Below are positions 44,555 to 54,006 of a DNA stretch of 64,000 nucleotides, piece after piece. The position numbers were made by a program, and so were the translations under genes. The notes beneath the pieces are model-generated. The model searched no databases, had not been told where the DNA came from, and saw only the letters and a list, made by a program, of their open reading frames with translations. Position 1 is the stretch's first letter; each line of letters opens with the position of its first letter. Source of the DNA: an uncultured Tateyamaria sp. (GTDB lineage Bacteria > Pseudomonadota > Alphaproteobacteria > Rhodobacterales > Rhodobacteraceae); NCBI RefSeq assembly GCF_947496075.1, contig NZ_CANMBJ010000006.1:419001-483000 (forward strand). Reading direction: 5' to 3'.

Positions 44555-44668
44555 TCAGAGTGCCCCGATCGGCACGGTCACTGTCGTCCCTACAACGCTT
44601 TCACCATGGTCAGAGAGGACTTGGACATTGGCATGTTCGATGTCGCCGCGCTTCATGGGTGTCGGCAT
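44555..44668 (-). pseudogene. Possible C-terminal remnant of a sensor histidine kinase
   Basis: 38 codons ending in a stop: MPTPMKRGDIEHANVQ, then VLSDHGESVVGTTVTVPIG. The end matches the G3-box pattern (GGxI, SD..GEGTTVTVPL) of HATPase domains. Nothing upstream continues the frame. Short, so tentative. Confidence 0.3.
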
Positions 44669-44751
44669 TGAAGGTCCAATTGTGTCACAAGAAAGAGCGC
44701 TGTAACCTCTTTGGCTTAGCGGAACGGCGACGAATTATTAGAATACGTATT

Positions 44752-44778
44752 GTGTTGCTAGAGAGTATCGAACTCTCG
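44752..44778 (-). pseudogene. Partial duplicate of the tRNA-Thr 3' end
   Basis: 24 of 27 bases match tRNA positions 44868-44894 (the T-arm and 3' acceptor strand), 116 nt away. The 5' half of a tRNA is absent. Typical of attachment-site duplication or a past integration at the tRNA 3' end. Confidence 0.6.
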
Positions 44779-44865
44779 CGCTCAGCGTATCCCGCAAGGG
44801 ATGCACGTACGTCGAGGCCTGACACTTGCGGAGAAGCGCCTCTGTCTCAATGGGTCGGGAAACGA

Positions 44866-44940
<75 letters not shown>

Positions 44941-45024
44941 GCCGTGCGCGGCGGGATAGCCCCAAACCGCCACCCATGCAAGCCCATTCTGGACGCCAAA
45001 TGCCCCCTGCGCTACAGAAGCGGC

Positions 45025-45174
45025 ATGGCAGATAAAACCCCACCCAAGCCCACGGCAAAAGACGACCGCGACGCGCGGCTCAAACAGGCGCTCAAGTCCA
45101 ATATGGCCAAGCGCAAGGCACAAGCCAAGGCACGGGCACAGGCAGGCAATAAAGAGGAGCAGGACAATGGATAG
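45025..45174 (+). CDS. Short basic conserved protein before murA
   Basis: 49 residues, strongly basic, helical ([29 protein letters not shown]). Overlaps murA by 8 nt (stop 45172-45174, murA ATG 45167). This small ORF is commonly found before murA in Rhodobacteraceae; function unknown. Confidence 0.7.
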   Translation: MADKTPPKPTAKDDRDARLKQALKSNMAKRKAQAKARAQAGNKEEQDNG

Positions 45175-46438
45175 CATATTGGTCAAGGGTGGCGGCACCC
45201 TGAACGGGCAGATCCCCATCGCGGGGGCCAAGAACGCCTGCCTGACGCTGATGCCAGCGACCTTGCTCAGTGACGAGCCGCTGACGCTCACCAATGCGCC
45301 GCGCCTGTCGGACATCCGCACCATGACGCAACTGCTGCAATCGCTCGGGGCCGAGGTCACGTCGATGCAGGACGGGCAGGTGCAGGCGATGTCCTGCCAT
45401 GGCGCGATCAACACGCGCGCCGAATACGACATTGTGCGCAAGATGCGTGCCTCGAACCTGGTGCTTGGCCCGCTTCTGGCGCGGGAAGGGCATGCCGAGG
45501 TCTCCTTGCCTGGCGGTTGCGCCATCGGTGCGCGGCCCATGGACATCCACACTGATGGCCTGGCCAAGATGGGGGCAGAGATCGACCTGCGCGACGGCTA
45601 CCTGCACGCCAAGGCGGAGGGCGGCAAGCTCAAGGGGGCGGTGATCGACTTCCCCTTCGCGTCCGTGGGGGCCACCGAAAACATCATGATGGCCGCGACG
45701 CTCGCCAAGGGCACCACGGTCATCAACAACGCCGCGCGCGAGCCCGAGATCGTGGACCTTGCCACCTGCCTTCGGGCCATGGGCGCGCAGATTGAGGGCG
45801 ACGGGACACCCTCCATCACCATTCAAGGCGTGGACAAGCTGCACGGCGCCACCCACCGCGTTGTCACTGACCGGATCGAGCTGGGCACCTACATGCTGGC
45901 CCCGGCCATTTGCGGGGGCGAGGTTGAGCTGCTCGGCGGCAAGATCGACCTTGTGGGCGCCTTCTGCGAAAAGCTGGACGCGGCAGGGATCAGCGTTTCG
46001 GAAACCGACAAGGGGCTGAAGGTCGCGCGCAAGAACGGGCGCATCCGCGCCGTGGATGTGACGACCGAACCCTTTCCGGGCTTCCCGACCGACCTGCAGG
46101 CACAGATGATGGCGCTGCTCTGCACGGCCGAGGGCACATCGGTGCTGGAAGAAAAGATTTTTGAGAACCGCTTCATGCACGCGCCGGAATTGGTGCGCAT
46201 GGGGGCTGATATCGAGGTGCATGGCGGAACGGCCACCGTGAAAGGGGTCGACCAACTGAAAGGCGCGCCGGTCATGGCAACGGACCTGCGGGCGAGCGTC
46301 AGCCTGATCCTTGCGGGCCTTGCTGCGAAAGGGGAAACGCGGGTTGCACGCGTCTATCACCTTGACCGCGGCTATGAACATGTGGTGCGCAAGCTGTCGG
46401 GCGTAGGTGCAAATATTGAACGGATTTCGGGGGACTGA
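45167..46438 (+). CDS. murA: UDP-N-acetylglucosamine 1-carboxyvinyltransferase
   Basis: First committed step of peptidoglycan synthesis. Active-site Cys118 in [19 protein letters not shown]-terminal [20 protein letters not shown]-terminal [32 protein letters not shown]. Ribosome site GAGGAG 6 nt before ATG 45167. 423 residues. Stop overlaps the DUF2948 start as TGATG. Confidence 0.97.
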   Translation: MDSILVKGGGTLNGQIPIAGAKNACLTLMPATLLSDEPLTLTNAPRLSDIRTMTQLLQSLGAEVTSMQDGQVQAMSCHGAINTRAEYDIVRKMRASNLVLGPLLAREGHAEVSLPGGCAIGARPMDIHTDGLAKMGAEIDLRDGYLHAKAEGGKLKGAVIDFPFASVGATENIMMAATLAKGTTVINNAAREPEIVDLATCLRAMGAQIEGDGTPSITIQGVDKLHGATHRVVTDRIELGTYMLAPAICGGEVELLGGKIDLVGAFCEKLDAAGISVSETDKGLKVARKNGRIRAVDVTTEPFPGFPTDLQAQMMALLCTAEGTSVLEEKIFENRFMHAPELVRMGADIEVHGGTATVKGVDQLKGAPVMATDLRASVSLILAGLAAKGETRVARVYHLDRGYEHVVRKLSGVGANIERISGD

Positions 46439-46905
46439 TGCAAGACGCACGGTTTGAAGACGGGCGCGAGGCGCCTCTGAACCTTGGGGCACTGGATGCG
46501 GATGATCTGCAGGTGGTGTCGTCGCTGGTGCAGGATGCGGTGTTTCCGATCACGGAAATGCGTTGGGATGCACGCGGGCGATCCTTTGCTCTGCTGGTCA
46601 ACCGCTTCCGTTGGGAAGATGAAGGCAAGGATCGTCACGCGCCCGAGCGGGTGCAATCCCTGCTGGCCTTCGCTGGCGTTTTGCGGGTCTCCAGTCAGGG
46701 CGTGGATCGGTCGGACAAGGATGTGATCCTGTCGCTGTTGTCGGTCACATTCGAGGCGGGCGAGGATGGGGCAGGGGAGATCCTGCTGACGCTCGCGGGC
46801 GATGGTGCGCTGCGCCTGTCGGTCGAAGCGATTGACGTGACGCTCAAGGATGTGACCAGACCCTACATGGCCCCGTCGAAATCGGTGCCCAAACACGATG
46901 ACTGA
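46438..46905 (+). CDS. DUF2948 protein
   Basis: 155 residues of the DUF2948 family (ALDADDLQVVSSLVQDAVFPITEMRW, LLVNRFRWEDE, LSLLSVTFEAGEDG, LRLSVEAIDVTLKDVTRPYMAPSKSVPKH). Conserved in alphaproteobacteria between murA and hisD; function unknown. Overlaps both neighbours. Confidence 0.9.
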   Translation: MQDARFEDGREAPLNLGALDADDLQVVSSLVQDAVFPITEMRWDARGRSFALLVNRFRWEDEGKDRHAPERVQSLLAFAGVLRVSSQGVDRSDKDVILSLLSVTFEAGEDGAGEILLTLAGDGALRLSVEAIDVTLKDVTRPYMAPSKSVPKHDD

Positions 46906-47398
46906 CCTGTCCGTGCGCCGTCTGACCGGCGCAGATGCGGCAGACTGGCGCGCGCTGCGGCTCGAGGCGTTGTCGACTTACCCACAGGCGTTCCTAACCA
47001 CTTATGATGAGGCTGCGGCTGTGTCGTTGGACACCATCGCGGAGCGTCTGGAGAATGGGCACAGCTTTGGCGTGTTTACGGGCTCAACCCTTGTCGGCAT
47101 CGGCAGCCTGATCCCTCAGACAAAAGCGCAGACAAAGCATCGGGCCGATCTTGGCGCGTTCTTTGTTCAGCCCGGTGCGCAGGGCAGTGGTGCGGCGACC
47201 GCCCTTGTCGAAGGGATCGCAGATGCCGCGGGCCAATTGGGCATCAGTCAGTTGGAACTGTTCGTGGCGGCCAGTAACGCGCGCGCCATTGCATTCTACA
47301 TGCGCGCGGGCTTTCGGGAGGTTGGGCAAATACCCAACGCCACCCTGAGCGATGGTCATGCCGAGACCGACCTGATCATGATCCGCGCCATCGCGTAA
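46898..47398 (+). CDS. GNAT N-acetyltransferase
   Basis: Acetyl-CoA-dependent transferase. Motif A pattern LGAFFVQPGAQGSGAATALVEGIADAAG, then LELFVAASNARAIAFYMRAGFREVG. Overlaps DUF2948 by 8 nt. In many relatives hisD follows DUF2948 directly, so this gene marks the start of an inserted module. Confidence 0.9.
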   Translation: MTDLSVRRLTGADAADWRALRLEALSTYPQAFLTTYDEAAAVSLDTIAERLENGHSFGVFTGSTLVGIGSLIPQTKAQTKHRADLGAFFVQPGAQGSGAATALVEGIADAAGQLGISQLELFVAASNARAIAFYMRAGFREVGQIPNATLSDGHAETDLIMIRAIA

Positions 47399-47582
47399 GG
47401 CGTCTGCCGTACGGGGGATCCAGCACATTGTTCAAACGTGGTTCTGGTGCAGCAAGCTGCCCCTTGCCAGACATCCTTACTTCAAAAAATCAGGTGGATG
47501 TATCATGGGGGGCGCCTATCGTCCCAAACCCACCGATACTTCGGATCGTTTGAAGGTCTGCGTCTGCTAAAGTGCTTCCAAG

Positions 47583-48188
47583 TCAATCTACTAGCATACG
47601 TACCCTGTCTTCGAGGTCCTCAAGCAGCGCGTCTGCGGACCAGCCGGCCCGACTGCGGTGCACATAACCCTGGCGCATGTCGTGCAACAGCCGCGCGCGA
47701 TCTTGAGATGGGAAATCATCTGGCAGATTTCCTTTTGCCTTCTCTTGATCGAACCGGGCGGCAAGCCGGGCATCCGTGTCCTGAATGGCCTTCTCCATCC
47801 GTTCCGCAACACCATCAACTTCGCCGACCGTTGTTGCCACGCAAGAGGCCAGAAAGCAGCCTCGTGGTGCGCCTTCCTGCTGGGTTGAGTGCGAGACCAC
47901 GGACATCAAAAACCCTCGCACCGCATCCTCAATCGTTCGGGCCCCTTCAAAAGCAACAATCGGCGCGCACCCGTCGACATCCGCGTAGCGGTCGATTGTC
48001 TTGAGGTAGAGCTCGCGCTTGTCGCCAAAGGCCGAATAGATGCTGGGCCCGCTGATGCCCATCGCGGCGGTCAGATCCTTCATGGACGTTGCGGCATAGC
48101 CCTTTGTCCAAAAGGCATTCATCGCGGCCATCAGCGCTTCGTCCTCGTCAAAGCTCCGGGGTCTTCCCATTTTTTTTGTATCGTTCAC
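47583..48188 (-). CDS. TetR/AcrR-family regulator
   Basis: DNA-binding repressor. N-terminal helix-turn-helix ALMAAMNAFWTKGYAATSMKDLTAAMGISGPSIYSAFGDKRELYLKTIDRYA. GTG 48188 (VNDTKKMGRPRSF) follows AAGGA by 8 nt; ATG 48170 is an alternative. Divergent from the peroxiredoxin-like gene across 70 bp that contain two copies of TGTATCGTTC. Confidence 0.92.
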   Translation of the reverse strand: MNDTKKMGRPRSFDEDEALMAAMNAFWTKGYAATSMKDLTAAMGISGPSIYSAFGDKRELYLKTIDRYADVDGCAPIVAFEGARTIEDAVRGFLMSVVSHSTQQEGAPRGCFLASCVATTVGEVDGVAERMEKAIQDTDARLAARFDQEKAKGNLPDDFPSQDRARLLHDMRQGYVHRSRAGWSADALLEDLEDRVRMLVD

Positions 48189-48233
48189 AATAAAAGTCCT
48201 TGACGGCTGTCGAGCTTTATTTATGTATCGTTC
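48177..48233. promoter_or_regulatory. TetR operator candidates and divergent promoter
   Basis: TGTATCGTTC occurs exactly at 48177-48186 and 48224-48233. TTGACG (48200-48205) with TATGTA (48222-48227) 16 nt away forms a plus-strand promoter that overlaps the second copy, so repressor bound there would block it. The first copy overlaps the tetR start. Confidence 0.65.
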
Positions 48234-48258
48234 GTTAGGAAAGTCAAGGAGAGCGCTC

Positions 48259-48792
48259 ATGCAGCCTGCAAGGCCAGCACCCGGAGAAATATTTCCTGCG
48301 ATTGAAGTTCCCAAGCTTGGGGGAGGCTCCCTTCGGCTGGGTGTTCCGTCCAAAGGATATGACTGGCAGATGATCGTGGTTTATCGGGGCAAGCACTGCC
48401 CCATCTGCACGCGTTACCTGGGCGAGATCAACGAGGCTGTAGCTGCCTTGAAAGAGCTGTCCATCGAAGTTGTTGCGGTGTCTTCTGACAGTGCAGCGCG
48501 AGCCAAGGACCAGATTGGCGAGGTGAGCCCTGACTTCTCCGTCGGCTATGGCCTGTCGATAGAAGATATGAAGGCGCTGGGCCTTTACATCTCAAGCCCC
48601 CGCCACGGGATCGATGTTGAAGGCCCGTTTGCAGAGCCGGGTCTGTTCGTGGTGAACGAAGATCGCGAATTGTGCATGGTCGACATCTCGAACGTTCCGT
48701 TCCTGCGCCCGCAAATGCCCTCTTTGGTCCGTGGCCTTCGGTTCATGCGCGGCATGACGGAGCCCTTTCCGGCCAACGGCATCTATGCCTGA
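48259..48792 (+). CDS. AhpC/TSA-type peroxiredoxin-like protein
   Basis: Thioredoxin-fold redox enzyme. Active-site pattern VVYRGKHCPICTRYLGEINEAV has two Cys in CPIC, unlike the single peroxidatic Cys of many peroxiredoxins. GLFVVNEDRELCMVDISNVPFLRPQMPSLVRGL near the end. ATG 48259 follows AAGGAG. Probably repressed by the divergent TetR. Confidence 0.88.
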   Translation: MQPARPAPGEIFPAIEVPKLGGGSLRLGVPSKGYDWQMIVVYRGKHCPICTRYLGEINEAVAALKELSIEVVAVSSDSAARAKDQIGEVSPDFSVGYGLSIEDMKALGLYISSPRHGIDVEGPFAEPGLFVVNEDRELCMVDISNVPFLRPQMPSLVRGLRFMRGMTEPFPANGIYA

Positions 48793-48822
48793 AACACCGC
48801 TTTCCCAAGAAAGAGAAACTTC

Positions 48823-49224
48823 ATGACAATGACCACAGATCACCCGAATACCGCTGCCGTCAAAGCCACGCTGGACAGTCTTATCACCGGCGTATCCGGC
48901 CATGCCTTCGACGTGCTGGACCGCACCTACCACAAGGATATGCGCACCTATCTTCTGACCGATGACGGGGTGCTGATACAGAATGACAAACCGGGCTTCA
49001 TGGAGCATGTGAAGGCCGCGATGTCCCAGATGGGCGACCCGAACCCATGGGCCGAGTATCATCTGGTCGAAGCTGACGACACCCGTGGCCATATCCTCAT
49101 CAGCCGCAAGAACAACGTGACCAACCGCAAACAGTTGGTGACGCTCAGCATCGACTTCACGTTCGAAGAGGACCGCTGGCAAATCACGCGAGAGGTCATC
49201 ATGACGCGCAACGAGGTGAACTAG
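48823..49224 (+). CDS. NTF2-fold (SnoaL-like) protein
   Basis: 133 residues, cytoplasmic, single NTF2-like fold (KATLDSLITGVSGHAFDVLDRTYHKDMRTYLLTDDG, RKQLVTLSIDFTFEEDRWQITREVIM). Function unknown; expected in the same transcript as the peroxiredoxin-like gene (30 nt gap). Confidence 0.85.
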   Translation: MTMTTDHPNTAAVKATLDSLITGVSGHAFDVLDRTYHKDMRTYLLTDDGVLIQNDKPGFMEHVKAAMSQMGDPNPWAEYHLVEADDTRGHILISRKNNVTNRKQLVTLSIDFTFEEDRWQITREVIMTRNEVN

Positions 49225-49304
49225 GTCCACCTCAAGTCGTCCAAGCGCTCCTCGGAGCGCTCTTTCACGATCATCCCCGCCCCAGCTCAACGGAGACACC
49301 CAAG

Positions 49305-49745
49305 ATGAAACGCATCCTATTTGCCCCTCTGATCATGACATTCACCTTCGCAACGGTGGCTCATGCAGAAACGGGCATTCCGGCCACCCTCACCGCAGTG
49401 AATGATGAGTTTAACGCGGCTGCCGCCGCTCATGACCCAGAGCGCCTGGTGAACCTGTACGCAAACGATACGCTTTGGATCGCTCAGGGCGCTCGGGTGA
49501 CGCAAGGCCTGCAAGGACCACGTCAACTCTTTGAATTTGTTACGCAGAACAAAGGCGAGGTCACGCACACGATTGACCATCTCTTTGTCTCCGACGACGA
49601 AACGCTGGCCGTGATGATTGGTTCCGTCGATGCCAAGATCGAAAGCCAGGGTATGGATGCGACGGGTACGTATTTGTTTGTTCTGGAACCCGAAGATGAC
49701 GGTTGGGAGATCGTCACAGACATGTGGCATCAGCACAGCGAATGA
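49305..49745 (+). CDS. Periplasmic NTF2-fold protein
   Basis: 146 residues. Signal peptide MKRILFAPLIMTFTFATVAHA, then a SnoaL/DUF4440-like domain (TLTAVNDEFNAAAAAHDPERLVNLYANDTLWIAQGARVTQG, GTYLFVLEPEDDGWEIVTDMWHQH). Third gene of the TetR-linked operon; no catalytic role assigned. Confidence 0.85.
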   Translation: MKRILFAPLIMTFTFATVAHAETGIPATLTAVNDEFNAAAAAHDPERLVNLYANDTLWIAQGARVTQGLQGPRQLFEFVTQNKGEVTHTIDHLFVSDDETLAVMIGSVDAKIESQGMDATGTYLFVLEPEDDGWEIVTDMWHQHSE

Positions 49746-49950
49746 ACATTCCCTAAAACGCTGTGGTTTGTCCGGCTCTTTTCGTCGTCCCGACATCAGG
49801 CGTTGCGACGCTTTGAATGAACGCCCGCTTTGCAGCCTTTGGGTAAATACTGTCTGACCGTTCCACGGTCAGGCGAACGTGTCGTCTGCCCCGCCCCTTG
49901 AGCCTGCGCGACCTGCCCGCTATGTCCCGCCTCAGCCGGAAAGGACATCC

Positions 49951-51252
49951 ATGCCCCAGTTTCTTGACCACAGCGACGCTGATTTCGAGGCGCAGTTTGC
50001 CGCCCTTCTGTCCGCCAAGCGCGAGGATAGCCCGGACGTGGATGCGGTTGTGGCCGATATCATCGCCGACGTGCGGGCGCGAGGGGATGCTGCCGTCATT
50101 GAGCTGACCGAACGTTTTGACCGCATTGCCCTGACGCTGGACACCCTGCGCATCAGCGCGGATGAGATTGCCGGGGCTGTTGCAGAGGTTGGGCAGGAGG
50201 ATCGTGATGCGCTGGCCCTCGCGGCGAGCCGCATTCGCGCCTATCACGAACGCCAGATGCCCGAGGATGCGCAGTGGACCGACGAAGTCGGTGCCACGCT
50301 GGGCTGGCGTTGGACACCAGTGTCGACGGCGGGCCTCTACGTGCCTGGCGGGCTGGCCAGCTACCCGTCCTCCGTCCTGATGAATGCCATTCCGGCCAAG
50401 GTGGCGGGTGTGGGGCGTCTGGCCATCACCGTTCCCACGCCGGACGGGGTGATCAACCCGTTGGTCCTGCTGGCCGCGCAACTGTCGGGCGTGGACGAGA
50501 TTTACCGTATCGGGGGCGCGCAGGCGATTGCGGCCCTCGCCTATGGCACGGATACGATTGCGCCCGTGGACAAGATCACCGGTCCTGGCAACGCCTTTGT
50601 GGCCGCTGCCAAGCGACGCGTGTTCGGCAAGGTCGGCATAGACATGATCGCGGGCCCGTCCGAAATCCTGGTGATTGCGGATGGCGACAATGATCCCGAC
50701 TGGATTGCCCTCGACCTGCTCAGCCAGGCTGAGCATGACGAAAGCGCGCAATCGCTGCTGATCACGACAGATGCTGCTTTCGGGCGGGCGGTGGCTGACG
50801 CGGTGAATGCACGCCTTGAAACGCTGGAGCGCCGCGCCATCGCGGGGGCGAGTTGGCGGGACTTCGGGGCGATTGTCACAGTCCCGGACCTTGAGGTCGC
50901 GGCCGCGCTGTCGGATCGCATCGCTCCGGAGCACCTTGAGCTGTGTGTCGCTGACCCTGTGGTCCTGTCAGAAGCGATCACTCATGCCGGCGCCATTTTC
51001 CTGGGCCAGTGGACGCCCGAGGCCATCGGCGACTATATCGGCGGCCCCAACCACGTGCTGCCCACGGCCCGCTCTGCCCGGTTTTCGTCGGGCCTGTCGG
51101 TCATGGATTTCGTCAAGCGGACCACGCTGGCGCAGATGTCGCCAGAGGCTCTGCGCGCCATTGGTCCCGGGGCAGAGCGGTTGGCCGCCTCCGAAAGCCT
51201 TGAGGCGCACGGGTTGTCGGTGACTGCGCGTTTGCGCAAGTTGAACGGGTAG
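49951..51252 (+). CDS. hisD: Histidinol dehydrogenase
   Basis: Last two steps of histidine synthesis. Pattern VSTAGLYVPGGLASYPSSVLMNAIPAKVAG, GPGNAFVAAAKRRVFGKVGIDMIAGPSE, AEHDESAQSLLITTD (metal His) and GAIFLGQWTPEAIGDYIGGPNHVLPT. ATG 49951 follows AAGGAC; the maximal frame to 49879 was rejected. 433 residues. Confidence 0.96.
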   Translation: MPQFLDHSDADFEAQFAALLSAKREDSPDVDAVVADIIADVRARGDAAVIELTERFDRIALTLDTLRISADEIAGAVAEVGQEDRDALALAASRIRAYHERQMPEDAQWTDEVGATLGWRWTPVSTAGLYVPGGLASYPSSVLMNAIPAKVAGVGRLAITVPTPDGVINPLVLLAAQLSGVDEIYRIGGAQAIAALAYGTDTIAPVDKITGPGNAFVAAAKRRVFGKVGIDMIAGPSEILVIADGDNDPDWIALDLLSQAEHDESAQSLLITTDAAFGRAVADAVNARLETLERRAIAGASWRDFGAIVTVPDLEVAAALSDRIAPEHLELCVADPVVLSEAITHAGAIFLGQWTPEAIGDYIGGPNHVLPTARSARFSSGLSVMDFVKRTTLAQMSPEALRAIGPGAERLAASESLEAHGLSVTARLRKLNG

Positions 51253-51419
51253 AAGGGGGCCAGCCCCCCGGCTGCGCCGCCCCCCGTGGTATTTTCAGCC
51301 AGAAGAAGGGCATCCCCGCTTTGGCATGAAATGCGGTGCGCGGCATTGTGGCATTGTATTGCGCGGTTCCAGACCCTAAGCATTGCGAAAGATTGTTTCG
51401 TTGCCGAAGGCCCCGCGCC

Positions 51420-51899
51420 ATGACCCGAATTGCCCGCATCACATTGGATGATGCCAACCTACCGCCCCCAACCCCCGAGATCGAACAGGAACGCAAAGTG
51501 GCGATGTTTGATTTGCTCGAGGACAATACCTTTGTCCTGCCGGGCCGAGATGGCCGCCCGGTACCGCAGGGGCCCTACAATGTAGGTCTGTCCATTCGCG
51601 ACAAGCGTCTGGTCTTTGACGTTGCCACCGAAGCTGACGAGAAGGCGGCCGAGTTTCACCTGTCCCTCGGCCCCTTCCGGCAAGTGGTCAAGGACTACTT
51701 CCAGATCTGCGAAAGCTATTTCGAGGCGGTCAAGAAGCTGCCTCCCAGCCAGATCGAGACCATCGACATGGCCCGCCGCGGCATCCACAACGAGGGCAGC
51801 CGGGTGCTTCAGGAACGGCTGGAAGGCAAGGCAGAGGTCGACACCGACACCGCCCGCCGCCTTTTTACCCTGATCTGCGTGCTGCATTTCGGCGGATAG
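51420..51899 (+). CDS. UPF0262 family protein
   Basis: 159 residues (MTRIARITLDDANLPPPTPE, FHLSLGPFRQVVKDYFQICESYFEAVKKLPPSQIETIDMARRGIHNEG). Conserved in alphaproteobacteria after hisD; function unknown. Ends at the ATG of the next gene. Confidence 0.92.
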   Translation: MTRIARITLDDANLPPPTPEIEQERKVAMFDLLEDNTFVLPGRDGRPVPQGPYNVGLSIRDKRLVFDVATEADEKAAEFHLSLGPFRQVVKDYFQICESYFEAVKKLPPSQIETIDMARRGIHNEGSRVLQERLEGKAEVDTDTARRLFTLICVLHFGG

Positions 51900-52361
51900 A
51901 TGACCGAAACGCTGCCGCAATCCATCCTCTTTTGCTGCGATCACAACGCGGTTCGGTCCCCCATGGCAGAGGGGATCATGAAGAAGTTCTATGGCACCGG
52001 CACCTATGTCCAATCCGTCGGCGTCAAGAACGACATGGAGATCGATGGCTTTTCCATCGCCGTGTGCCAGGAACTGGATGTGGAGCTGAGCCGCCACCGT
52101 TCGCGGAGCTTTGACGAGATGGAGGATTGGGGCGACGACCTGTCGTCCTTCGACCTGGTTGTGGCCCTCAGCCCGGCCAGTCAACGGCGTGCACTGGAAT
52201 TGACGCGCTACTATCATCTTGAGGTCGAATACTGGCCGATCCTCGATCCGACCGGTCTGGGTGAGACGCGCGAGGCGAAGCTGGAAAGCTACCGCGCCGC
52301 CCGCGACCAGATCATTACCCGCCTTGTCGAGCGGTGGGGGCCGGCCAGGGAGGGCAACTGA
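51900..52361 (+). CDS. Low-molecular-weight phosphatase family protein
   Basis: Phosphotyrosine/arsenate-reductase-type fold. P-loop CCDHNAVRSPMAEG near residue 12 (Cx5R with the catalytic Cys), and the aspartate region SFDLVVALSPASQRRALELT. 153 residues. Overlaps the next gene as TGATG. Confidence 0.93.
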   Translation: MTETLPQSILFCCDHNAVRSPMAEGIMKKFYGTGTYVQSVGVKNDMEIDGFSIAVCQELDVELSRHRSRSFDEMEDWGDDLSSFDLVVALSPASQRRALELTRYYHLEVEYWPILDPTGLGETREAKLESYRAARDQIITRLVERWGPAREGN

Positions 52362-52753
52362 TGCAGATCGTGAGTGATTATTTCGAAGCGTTCAATGCTG
52401 GCAATGTCGAGGGCATGCTGGCTTGCCTGACCGAGGACGTGGCCCACCATGTGAACGAAGGACAGGTGCGCGAAGGCAAGGACCTGTTCCGGGCGTTTTG
52501 CACGCATATGAACCAATGCTACGCGGAGAGGCTCACCGACATGGTGGTGTTCTCGGCCCAAGGTGGCACGCGCGCTGCAGCCGAATACACCGTCAATGGC
52601 ACCTACCTGCAAACGGATGAAGGGCTGCCCGAGGCGCGCGGTCAGACCTATTGCCTGCCCGCCGGGTCCTTCTTTGACATTCGGGACGGTAAAATCGCCC
52701 GCGTCACCACCTATTACAACCTTGCGGATTGGGTGCGACAGGTCGGGGCATGA
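52361..52753 (+). CDS. NTF2-fold/ketosteroid-isomerase-like protein
   Basis: 130 residues of the SnoaL/KSI-like fold (YFEAFNAGNVEGMLACLTEDVAHHVNEGQVREGKDLFRAF, LPAGSFFDIRDGKIARVTTYYNLADWVRQV). ATG 52361 overlaps the phosphatase stop. Function unknown. Confidence 0.88.
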   Translation: MQIVSDYFEAFNAGNVEGMLACLTEDVAHHVNEGQVREGKDLFRAFCTHMNQCYAERLTDMVVFSAQGGTRAAAEYTVNGTYLQTDEGLPEARGQTYCLPAGSFFDIRDGKIARVTTYYNLADWVRQVGA

Positions 52754-53331
52754 GGATCGAGACACTGACCGGACCAGCCCTGACCGAAGCGCTGGATGAT
52801 GTGGCAAAGCTGCGCCTCGCGGTGTTTCGGGATTGGCCGTATCTGTATGAAGGCGATGCCGCCTATGAACGTCGTTACCTCGAGGTTTACGAACAAAGCG
52901 ACCGTGCGGTCGTCGTTGCGGCTTACGATGGCGACTGGATGGTGGGGGCGGCGACAGCGGCGCCCCTGGTGGAACATGCTGATGCGTTCTCCGACGCGTT
53001 TGACGGCGCGAATTTCGACATAAACTCATGCTTCTATTGCGGAGAAAGCGTGTTGCTGCCGCGCTTTCGCGGCCGTGGGCTAGGCCACCGCTTTTTTGAC
53101 ATGCGCGAGGCCCATGCACGCGACTTGGGCTACAAAAGTATGTGCTTTGCCTCGGTCCTGCGACCACCGGACCACCCCTTGCGCCCCAGCGCGTACCGCC
53201 CCCTGGATCCTTTTTGGGAAGGGCGTGGATATAGACGGATGCCCGGTGTTGTCGCCCATTTCTCCTGGAAGGACGTCGATCAGGGGGCCGAGACGGAAAA
53301 ACCGCTGCAGTTCTGGATCAAGGACTTTTAG
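52750..53331 (+). CDS. GNAT N-acetyltransferase
   Basis: GNAT fold (SCFYCGESVLLPRFRGRGLGHRFFDMREAHARDLGYKSMCFASVLR, with the acetyl-CoA-binding RGRGLGHRFFD). ATG 52750 overlaps the upstream stop as ATGA. 193 residues. Substrate unknown. Confidence 0.88.
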   Translation: MRIETLTGPALTEALDDVAKLRLAVFRDWPYLYEGDAAYERRYLEVYEQSDRAVVVAAYDGDWMVGAATAAPLVEHADAFSDAFDGANFDINSCFYCGESVLLPRFRGRGLGHRFFDMREAHARDLGYKSMCFASVLRPPDHPLRPSAYRPLDPFWEGRGYRRMPGVVAHFSWKDVDQGAETEKPLQFWIKDF

Positions 53332-53332
53332 C

Positions 53333-53692
53333 TCAGGTGCACTGCCGCGCGGCGCTGTCGCTGTAGTCCTTCCAACGGCGCCAGAACCGTTCATCTGTTG
53401 AGCGATCGGACACGCGCACTTCCTGTGCCTGTTGCGGGTTGCTGAAGAACCCCGCGCCACGGCTTTGGTCCGCCGAACTCAGCGATTGGTTGGCAACGGC
53501 CTGCACGCAGCCACAGCGCGCCCGGCTGGCCTGATCCCGCCCCCCGCTTCGGCAGGCGGAATAGATCGGGCCGGTCGCAAACAGCACCGGGGTCGTGGGA
53601 ACAGCCCGCGCGCTCGAATAGGAGGATCCGCCGCCACAGGCGGCCAGTCCAAGGGCCGCGGCCCCGGCAATGATCGTGGTCGAGAGTTTCAT
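53333..53692 (-). CDS. Cysteine-containing lipoprotein
   Basis: 119 residues. Signal with lipobox MKLSTTIIAGAAALGLAACGGGSSYSS, then a small domain with the Cys pair ARCGCVQAVANQSLSSADQSRGAGFF and DERFWRRWKDYSDSAARQCT. Common in Rhodobacteraceae; role unknown. Convergent with the GNAT gene (2 nt gap). Confidence 0.85.
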   Translation of the reverse strand: MKLSTTIIAGAAALGLAACGGGSSYSSARAVPTTPVLFATGPIYSACRSGGRDQASRARCGCVQAVANQSLSSADQSRGAGFFSNPQQAQEVRVSDRSTDERFWRRWKDYSDSAARQCT

Positions 53693-53800
53693 ATCTCTGC
53701 TCGTCTCTGCTGTGACGGGTTGGCCCGCTCTGAATATGCAAACTATGCCGTAAACATAGGACAAGGGCAATTCACGAACAAGCGTGCAGCCGTGGACCGC

Positions 53801-53845
53801 GCGCGTCGCCCGGCAGGGTATCGGCGCCAGCCGATGCACGAGAGG
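53801..53845. repeat. Duplicated repeat, copy 1 (upstream of entericidin)
   Basis: About 45 bp (GTCGCCCGGCAGGGTATCGG.. to ..GATGCACGAGAGGA) that recurs at 54149-54194 with two single-base indels and one substitution. Its centre folds into TCGGC/GCCGA. Confidence 0.7.
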
Positions 53846-54006
53846 ATCAGCGCCTATCCCTTGCCCCTTTTGGCCCGCAGCACATCCCGGCCTTGGGTCG
53901 CGCCAATTTCCAAGCCTCTTGTGGAAAAACCCGCCGATGCGCGGGCAGTTGATTTGACCAGACAGGCCCGTCTGTTTATGTGAATTGCAAAAGATCGGAG
54001 AGCAGA

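Larger units (their letters stand above)
44406..44865. other. Remnant-rich region before tRNA-Thr
   Basis: Contains the histidine-kinase-like fragment at 44555-44668 and the tRNA 3'-end copy at 44752-44778. The plus-strand frame 44227-45174 that crosses the region is not a gene except for its last 50 codons. Confidence 0.45.

Noticed and set aside
45092..46492. 466-residue open frame opposite murA
   Set aside because: Antisense shadow; murA active site is clear on the plus strand.
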